From positions 1 to 11,289 of the forward strand of contig JAJBVJ010000276.1 in assembly GCA_020859875.1 (NCBI GenBank): DNA of 11,289 bases, read 5' to 3'. Below are positions 7,925 to 11,289 of this stretch, piece by piece (position 1 is the stretch's first letter; each line of letters begins with the position of its first letter). A model generated the notes under the pieces. It was given only the letters and a program-made list of their open reading frames with translations, was not told the origin of the DNA and did not search any database. This DNA comes from Rikenellaceae bacterium. GTDB lineage: Bacteria > Bacteroidota > Bacteroidia > Bacteroidales > Rikenellaceae. A program made the position numbers and the translations under genes.

Positions 7925-8941
7925 ATGTCGAGCGATAACAACATACACGGTGCGGGAAGCGACCTGGAATTCGAGAACAAGATTCGTCCGCAGGAACTGG
8001 GCAGCTTCAGCGGGCAGGATAAGATCGTCGACAACCTGCGCGTATTCATAAGCGCGGCCCTGATGCGCGGTGAATCGCTCGACCATGTGCTCCTGCACGG
8101 CCCCCCGGGCCTCGGTAAAACCACACTGGCCAATATCATAAGCAACGAGATGGGCACCGCGCTCAAGGTATCGTCGGGGCCCGTGCTCGATAAGCCGGGC
8201 GATCTGGCGGGGCTGCTTACTAACCTCGATGCGGGCGACGTGCTCTTTATAGACGAGATCCACCGCCTTAGCCCCATCGTCGAGGAGTACCTCTACTCGG
8301 CAATGGAGGACTACAAAATCGACATAGTTCTCGACAAGGGGCCCTCGGCCCGGTCGATCCAGATCGAGCTCAACCCCTTCACCCTGATAGGAGCCACAAC
8401 CCGCAGCGGATTGTTGACCAGCCCCCTTCGGGCGCGGTTCGGAATCACCTGCCACCTCGAGTATTACGACTCGATGGTGCTGTCGGGCATCGTCCGCCGT
8501 TCGGCCGGCATACTGGGCATCGGCATCGACGACGACGCCACACTCGAAATAGCCATGCGCAGCCGGGGCACGCCCCGTATCGCAAATGCACTGCTGAGGA
8601 GGGTAAGGGATTTCGCCATGGTCAAAGGCGAGGGCCGCATCGACCTTGCCATTACCCGCATAGCCCTGTCGGCCCTGAATATAGATGCACGGGGCCTCGA
8701 CCGGATGGACAACCGCATCCTGGGAACCATCATCGAGAAATTCTCGGGAGGACCCGTCGGTGTGAACACTATCGCCACGGCTGTCGGCGAGGAGAGCGGA
8801 ACCATCGAGGAGGTCTACGAACCGTTCCTGATAAAGGAAGGGTTTTTGAAGCGCACTCCCCGCGGACGGGAAGCCACGGAGCTTGCCTACCGGCACCTCG
8901 GGTTTGTCCCGCCAGCACGGGAAGGGGTACTGTTCGACTAA
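7925..8941 (+). CDS. ruvB: Holliday junction branch migration ATPase RuvB
   Basis: Hexameric AAA+ motor that, with RuvA, drives branch migration of Holliday junctions in recombinational repair. The 338-residue product has all family hallmarks (numbered from the ATG at 7925): IRPQELGSFSGQDK near residues 21-33, Walker A GPPGLGKTT at 59-67, Walker B LFIDEIHRL at about 107-115, the sensor-1 block GATTRSG at about 156-162, and the arginine-finger region SPLRARFG at about 166-173. The C-terminal winged helix ends with RTPRGREATELAYRHLG. Three codons upstream an in-frame TTG exists, but it overlaps the predicted promoter, so the ATG is preferred. No Shine-Dalgarno is visible. It lies between folC and mgsA on the same strand. 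Confidence 0.97.
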   Translation: MSSDNNIHGAGSDLEFENKIRPQELGSFSGQDKIVDNLRVFISAALMRGESLDHVLLHGPPGLGKTTLANIISNEMGTALKVSSGPVLDKPGDLAGLLTNLDAGDVLFIDEIHRLSPIVEEYLYSAMEDYKIDIVLDKGPSARSIQIELNPFTLIGATTRSGLLTSPLRARFGITCHLEYYDSMVLSGIVRRSAGILGIGIDDDATLEIAMRSRGTPRIANALLRRVRDFAMVKGEGRIDLAITRIALSALNIDARGLDRMDNRILGTIIEKFSGGPVGVNTIATAVGEESGTIEEVYEPFLIKEGFLKRTPRGREATELAYRHLGFVPPAREGVLFD

Positions 8942-8949
8942 CCTTCGAC

Positions 8950-8974
8950 TGCTAAGCCCACACACCGCTTAGTA
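8950..8974 (+). other. Hairpin between ruvB and mgsA
   Basis: CTAAGC (8952-8957) and GCTTAG (8967-8972) form a perfect six-base inverted repeat with a nine-base loop, extendable by a G-U and a U-A pair to eight pairs. It begins nine bases after the ruvB stop and ends 24 bases before the mgsA ATG. No T-run follows, so it is not a classical terminator; it may be a processing or attenuation hairpin, or an operator for mgsA. A TATAAT hexamer at 8973-8978 abuts it, but that is not the Bacteroidetes consensus. Confidence 0.4.
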
Positions 8975-8998
8975 TAATCACTCTATTACACCATTGGT

Positions 8999-9484
8999 AT
9001 GAAAAGCATCAAACTAAAAGAAAACAAGCTCACTATCGCGCTCGTAGCACACGACAATATGAAGCACGACCTGACCGAATGGGTCAACTGGAACTGGGAA
9101 AAGCTGTTCAAATGCAGCCTGGTCTGCACGGGCACCACCGGGCGTATGGTCGAAAAGACCCTCTCGGAGAGGCGCATCGAGTTCGACGAGCAAAGCGCGG
9201 ACATCACCCTTCTCAAGTCTGGGCCCCTCGGTGGAGACCAACAGCTCGGAGCCCGCATAGCGGAAGGCAAAATCAGCGCCATGATATTTTTCTGGGATCC
9301 CATGCAGGCGCAGCCTCACGATGTGGATGTGAAAGCCCTGCTCCGCATCGCCACACTCTACAATATCCCCACTGCCATCAACCGCTCCTCGGCCGACTTT
9401 CTGATCTCTTCGCCGCTGTTCAGCCCCGATTACAAACCCGAAGTGAAGGATTATAAAAATTATATCGAACGGTCGATAAGATAA
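8999..9484 (+). CDS. mgsA: Methylglyoxal synthase
   Basis: Converts dihydroxyacetone phosphate to methylglyoxal and phosphate, a cytoplasmic glycolytic bypass that relieves sugar-phosphate accumulation. The 161-residue product is family-sized and carries the expected motifs: IALVAHDNMK at 13-22 (His18 and Asp19), the phosphate-binding VCTGTTG at 42-48, SGPLGGDQQLGA at 74-85 with catalytic Asp80 (E. coli Asp71), FFWDP at 97-101, and PHDVDVKALLRIATLYNIP at 106-124 with His107 and Asp110 (E. coli His98 and Asp101). The TADF-like SSADFLISSP block follows at 130-139. The start has no Shine-Dalgarno. I see no exact TAnnTTTG in the 57-base gap after ruvB, so it may be read from the ruvB promoter. 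The strong hairpin at 9630-9658 ends its transcript. Confidence 0.96.
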   Translation: MKSIKLKENKLTIALVAHDNMKHDLTEWVNWNWEKLFKCSLVCTGTTGRMVEKTLSERRIEFDEQSADITLLKSGPLGGDQQLGARIAEGKISAMIFFWDPMQAQPHDVDVKALLRIATLYNIPTAINRSSADFLISSPLFSPDYKPEVKDYKNYIERSIR

Positions 9485-9525
9485 GGGGATAACCGGGGGA
9501 TTTACTGCGCGACACCAAAGCGGGT

Positions 9526-9578
9526 AATCCGGATTTGCGAGCAGAAAAGCCGGATTCGGCCGAACCATTTCACAATGG
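9526..9578. repeat. Two small inverted repeats downstream of mgsA
   Basis: AATCCGG (9526-9532) is repeated inverted as CCGGATT (9550-9556) with a 17-base loop. CCATT (9565-9569) is repeated inverted as AATGG (9574-9578) with a four-base loop. Both lie in the 145-base stretch between the mgsA stop and its terminator, so they would be in the mgsA 3' untranslated region. Neither has a T-run. No gene is visible in this stretch. Confidence 0.35.
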
Positions 9579-9629
9579 CCGGCACACCTTTTCCGGGAAG
9601 GGTTGGAAAATATAGCTACGACAAATATA

Positions 9630-9658
9630 AAAAAGGACGGTAAATAACCGTCCTTTTT
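9630..9658. terminator. Bidirectional Rho-independent terminator
   Basis: A perfect 12-base inverted repeat, AAAAAGGACGGT (9630-9641) and ACCGTCCTTTTT (9647-9658), encloses the loop AAATA. On the plus strand the stem ends in a T-run and closes mgsA. On the minus strand it also ends in a T-run and starts two bases after the 3' end of the tRNA gene, so it closes that convergent transcript too. Confidence 0.9.
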
Positions 9659-9659
9659 G

Positions 9660-9731
9660 TAGCCCTGCGTGGACTCGAACCACGATATCCTGCTTAGAAG
9701 GCAGGTGTTCTATCCCTTGAACTACAGGGCC
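9660..9731 (-). tRNA. tRNA-Arg (anticodon UCU)
   Basis: The minus strand folds into a 72-base cloverleaf. The acceptor 5' strand is GGCCCTG, followed by U8 and A9, a D-stem GTTC/GAAC, and an anticodon stem CCTGC/GCAGG enclosing the loop CTTCTAA. The anticodon is TCT, which reads AGA and AGG as arginine. The T-arm is CGTGG-TTCGAGT-CCACG, and A73 is the discriminator, as expected for arginine. The acceptor stem ends in a G1-U72 wobble, and the variable loop has only four bases (ATAT). CCA is not encoded (ACA follows), so it must be added after transcription. It has its own promoter upstream (9781-9811) and a terminator directly downstream. Confidence 0.95.
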
Positions 9732-9780
9732 ATGCACCTTTAAAGAGCCGGTGCGGGGCGGCCAATGGCCCCGGCGGATG

Positions 9781-9811
9781 CAAAAGTAGGTTTTTTATCC
9801 GTATTATCAAA
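9781..9811 (-). promoter_or_regulatory. Promoter of the tRNA-Arg gene
   Basis: On the minus strand TTTG (9808-9811) is followed after 19 bases by TACTTTTG (9781-9788). This is an exact match to the Bacteroidetes -33 TTTG / -7 TAnnTTTG pattern with ordinary spacing and is the best-formed promoter in the window along with that of rpsP. Transcription should start near 9776, giving a 5' leader of about 45 bases that includes a GGCC-ATT-GGCC dyad before the mature tRNA. Confidence 0.8.
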
Positions 9812-9921
9812 GAATGCACATTGCCGCATCTCACCGGGCCGCGGCTTTTCGCCCACTGCCGGCGGCACGAATATATCGGCTGTCTCTGCCCCCCGGTTCA
9901 TAAGGCAAAGGCGGATGTTTG
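9812..9921. other. Intergenic stretch without recognisable gene
   Basis: Between the tRNA promoter and the hsp20 terminator I see no convincing coding frame, RNA gene or repeat. A plus-strand open frame of 72 codons running through here crosses the promoter and the terminator and has no family resemblance, so I do not call it. Confidence 0.5.
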
Positions 9922-9964
9922 ACTGTAAAAAAAACAGACAGTCCCGTTGTGGGGCTGTCTGTTT
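9922..9964 (-). terminator. Rho-independent terminator of hsp20
   Basis: AAACAGACAG (9932-9941) and CTGTCTGTTT (9955-9964) form a perfect ten-base stem, extended by a T-G pair and three C-G pairs around the loop GTTGT. In the minus-strand direction the stem is followed by a run of eight T bases. It begins about 20 bases after the hsp20 stop codon. Confidence 0.9.
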
Positions 9965-9984
9965 GAGAACTGTTTTTCGGTGAG

Positions 9985-10560
9985 TTACTTCACCTCTATT
10001 GTTTTGGCTTTCTGCGCTTTTTCCTCCTCGGTCGTCTTCGGGATGACGATGGTAAGTATGCCGTCGTTAACGCTGGCTTCGATCTTCTCGACATTAACGT
10101 TGTCGGGGAGAATCATGCTCTGGCGGAAGCTGCTGTAAGAAAATTCACGTCGCAGGTAACGATCCGCAGATTGTTGCAACTGCGACCCGGACCATTTCTG
10201 AATCTGCTGACCCTGCTGCTGCGACGGCTCTGCATTTTCACCCGTCTGGGGCTGCTGCCCGCTTTGCTCTCCCTGTTCGAGGGCCGAAGAACCGGTATTT
10301 TCGTTCATCGCGGCCTGCGGATCGCCGTAGCTCTTTTCACTGCGTTTCTCCATCGAGATCACCAGATGGTTGTCATCTTCGAGTTGTATCTTGAAGTCCT
10401 CGCGGGTGAGGCCCGGGGCAGCCACTTCGACCTTATACTCGCTGTCGTTTTCCATAATGTTCACCGCGGGCGACGCATTGCTCTGCCTCTCGAGCCATTC
10501 ATTGCCGAAGAAATCGTTGAATATTCCCGGCAGCCAATTATTCCTTTTGACCGGCATCAT
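9985..10560 (-). CDS. Hsp20/alpha-crystallin small heat-shock protein with Gln-rich insertion
   Basis: An ATP-independent holdase that binds unfolding proteins in the cytoplasm as oligomers. The product has 191 residues, against roughly 140-150 for typical bacterial relatives. The N-terminus has the LPGIFNDFFG motif at 10-19. The alpha-crystallin domain starts at about residue 31 (PAVNIMENDSEYKVEVAAPGLTRED) and runs through HLVISMEKRSEK at 65-76. It is then broken by about 50 residues (77-131) rich in Gln, Ser, Gly and Glu, and resumes with RYLRREFSYSSFRQSMILP at 134-152 and the conserved NDGILTIVIPK at 165-175. A C-terminal I-x-V motif (IEV, 188-190) fits the oligomerisation tail of the family. 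The insert falls in the loop used for dimer contacts in bacterial small heat-shock proteins. Two ATG codons are adjacent at the start; a strong AGGAGG lies 8 bases upstream of the first. Confidence 0.93.
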   Translation of the reverse strand: MMPVKRNNWLPGIFNDFFGNEWLERQSNASPAVNIMENDSEYKVEVAAPGLTREDFKIQLEDDNHLVISMEKRSEKSYGDPQAAMNENTGSSALEQGEQSGQQPQTGENAEPSQQQGQQIQKWSGSQLQQSADRYLRREFSYSSFRQSMILPDNVNVEKIEASVNDGILTIVIPKTTEEEKAQKAKTIEVK

Positions 10561-10568
10561 AGTTTAAT

Positions 10569-10575
10569 CCTCCTT
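10569..10575 (-). promoter_or_regulatory. Strong Shine-Dalgarno of hsp20
   Basis: The minus strand reads AAGGAGG, ending eight bases before the first ATG of hsp20. This is the only near-perfect anti-16S match seen ahead of any gene in the window. It supports 10560 as the start and suggests unusually efficient initiation. Confidence 0.75.
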
Positions 10576-10592
10576 ATTTTATAGTAAACTGT

Positions 10593-10662
10593 AAATATTT
10601 AATGCTCTTATCGGTTTATAAAATGCAAAACGGATGCCGCGGTTTACCGATAAGAAATATTT
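10593..10662. repeat. Extended inverted repeat upstream of hsp20
   Basis: CTTATCGGT (10607-10615) is repeated perfectly inverted as ACCGATAAG (10646-10654). Each arm is flanked on the outside by AAATATTT (10593-10600 and 10655-10662), with six extra bases (AATGCT) between the parts on the left only. The 30-base centre favours a paired operator over a hairpin. It lies 33-102 bases upstream of the hsp20 start, where a promoter would be expected, yet no exact TAnnTTTG is found there for the minus strand. It does not match CIRCE. Confidence 0.65.
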
Positions 10663-10748
10663 ATCTGTTCCCAAGAGGCAGGCGGCGCCACGGTACCCGG
10701 CGACATTTTCATCGCCCATAATTACATAATGGAGGGCGGTTTTTGAAT

Positions 10749-10756
10749 TTATCGGT
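10749..10756 (+). promoter_or_regulatory. Third TTATCGGT copy, next to the rpsP promoter
   Basis: TTATCGGT recurs here, eight bases upstream of the rpsP -33 element, in addition to the two copies in the hsp20 inverted repeat. It may be a binding site for the same regulator, but chance cannot be excluded in this AT-rich stretch. Confidence 0.35.
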
Positions 10757-10763
10757 GTATGTT

Positions 10764-10793
10764 TTTGGTTTTAAAATAAAAACCTTAAATTTG
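10764..10793 (+). promoter_or_regulatory. Promoter of rpsP
   Basis: TTTG (10764-10767) is followed after 18 bases by TAAATTTG (10786-10793), an exact Bacteroidetes -33/-7 pair. Transcription should start around 10798, giving a leader of about 47 bases. Confidence 0.8.
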
Positions 10794-10797
10794 CCGA

Positions 10798-10816
10798 CCC
10801 GTTACGGGATAACGGG
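10798..10816 (+). promoter_or_regulatory. Leader hairpin of rpsP
   Basis: CCCGTTA (10798-10804) and TAACGGG (10810-10816) form a perfect seven-base stem with the loop CGGGA. It coincides with the predicted first bases of the rpsP mRNA. It could stabilise the 5' end or be a regulatory structure; no T-run follows, so it is not a simple terminator. Confidence 0.5.
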
Positions 10817-10844
10817 ATCATTGTTCAATAACAAATAATTTAAA

Positions 10845-11289
10845 ATGCCAGTAAAAATCAGATTGTCACGGCATGGGAAAAAAGGGTATGCCTTTTACCA
10901 CATCGTCGTAGCCGACAGCAGGGCGCCGCGTGACGGCCGGTTCATCGAAAAATTGGGTACTTACAACCCGAACACCAATCCTGCTACAATCGACCTCGAT
11001 TTCGACGGCGCACTCGATTGGCTGAACAAAGGTGCCCAGCCCACCGATACCTGCCGCGCGATCCTTTCCTATAAAGGCGTTCTTTACAAGAAACACCTCC
11101 AGGGAGGCGTCTCCAAAGGAGCCTTTACCGAGGAGGAAGCACAGGCCCGTTTCGAGAAATGGATGAGCGAAAAAGCCGCCAAGATCGACGCCAAAGCAGG
11201 AAAACTCGGAAGCGAAAAGGATGCGGCCGAAAAAGCACGCCTTGCCGCCGAATCGAAGGTAAAAGAGGAGAGGGCTAAAGCCGTAGCGG
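10845..11289 (+). CDS. rpsP: 30S ribosomal protein S16, partial (3' end outside window)
   Basis: A small-subunit ribosomal protein that binds 16S rRNA and aids 30S assembly. The first 148 residues are visible and the frame is open at the right edge. Residues 1 to about 80 are the S16 core: PVKIRLSRHGKKGYAFYHIV, then VADSRAPRDGRFIEKLGTYNP, then a region around LDWLNKGAQPTDTCRAILSYKGV. The protein then continues well past the usual bacterial length of about 80-90 residues into an Ala/Lys/Glu-rich helical tail (from about residue 100). From memory, long tails of this kind occur in Bacteroidetes S16. The ATG is preceded by an A/T-rich leader without a Shine-Dalgarno. It is transcribed divergently from hsp20 from its own strong promoter. 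Confidence 0.96.
   Translation, partial: MPVKIRLSRHGKKGYAFYHIVVADSRAPRDGRFIEKLGTYNPNTNPATIDLDFDGALDWLNKGAQPTDTCRAILSYKGVLYKKHLQGGVSKGAFTEEEAQARFEKWMSEKAAKIDAKAGKLGSEKDAAEKARLAAESKVKEERAKAVA

Noticed and set aside
6761..8965. A 734-codon open frame on the minus strand opposite folC and ruvB
   Set aside because: It is antisense to two highly conserved genes and to the ruvB promoter, with no domain resemblance. It is best explained as a codon-bias shadow.
9765..9983. A 72-codon plus-strand frame between tRNA-Arg and hsp20
   Set aside because: It crosses the tRNA promoter and the hsp20 terminator, has no family likeness and no promoter or ribosome site.
10171..10584. A 137-codon plus-strand frame opposite hsp20
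   Set aside because: It is antisense to hsp20, and its Leu-rich composition follows from the Gln-rich segment read backwards.
10593..10662. CIRCE (HrcA operator) upstream of hsp20
   Set aside because: The dyad arm is CTTATCGGT, not TTAGCACTC, and the spacer is 30 rather than 9 bases.
10699..10716. GGCGA / TCGCC inverted repeat as a regulatory hairpin
   Set aside because: Only five base pairs with an eight-base loop in a GC-rich patch; expected by chance.
1..11289. Mobile element, CRISPR, defence or toxin-antitoxin system
   Set aside because: No transposase, integrase, spacer-repeat pattern, att-like direct repeats flanking the tRNA, or known defence domain is visible; gene content is core housekeeping.

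Overview
This window looks like a stretch of core chromosome from a Bacteroidales bacterium, most likely an Alistipes/Rikenellaceae-like member; that placement is my inference. It rests on the protein families, on several exact TAnnTTTG promoter elements (the Bacteroidetes -7 consensus), on a tRNA gene without an encoded CCA, on the near absence of Shine-Dalgarno sequences, and on an S16 protein with a long charged tail. I see no insertion sequence, phage gene, integrase, CRISPR array or attachment site.

Layout. Positions 1-4856 hold a tightly packed minus-strand operon. In order of transcription it carries a LysE/RhtB-type exporter (GTG start), cytidylate kinase (cmk), IspH of the MEP isoprenoid pathway, an unrecognised 158-residue two-helix membrane protein, a C-terminal processing protease of family S41, and the N-terminus of a membrane protein that is probably a sensor histidine kinase and runs off the left edge. 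A short divergent promoter region (about 4857-4942) separates it from a plus-strand series: apolipoprotein N-acyltransferase (lnt), folylpolyglutamate/dihydrofolate synthase (folC), ruvB with its own promoter, and methylglyoxal synthase (mgsA). A perfect 12-bp bidirectional hairpin then closes both mgsA and a convergent minus-strand tRNA-Arg(UCU). Next comes a minus-strand Hsp20 small heat-shock protein with its own terminator. It is followed by a 284-bp divergent intergenic region rich in dyads and then rpsP (ribosomal protein S16), which runs off the right edge.

How the genes relate. Most are housekeeping: nucleotide, isoprenoid and folate metabolism, lipoprotein maturation, Holliday-junction branch migration and translation. 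The envelope theme (S41 protease, possible sensor kinase, unknown membrane protein, Lnt) is notable but does not amount to a new defence or mobile system. The most unusual items are a roughly 50-residue glutamine-rich insertion inside the Hsp20 alpha-crystallin domain, three copies of TTATCGGT with an extended inverted repeat between hsp20 and rpsP, a perfect hairpin at the predicted 5' end of the rpsP mRNA, and a ruvB promoter so close to its ATG that the mRNA should be almost leaderless. No stretch over 300 bases lacks a gene.
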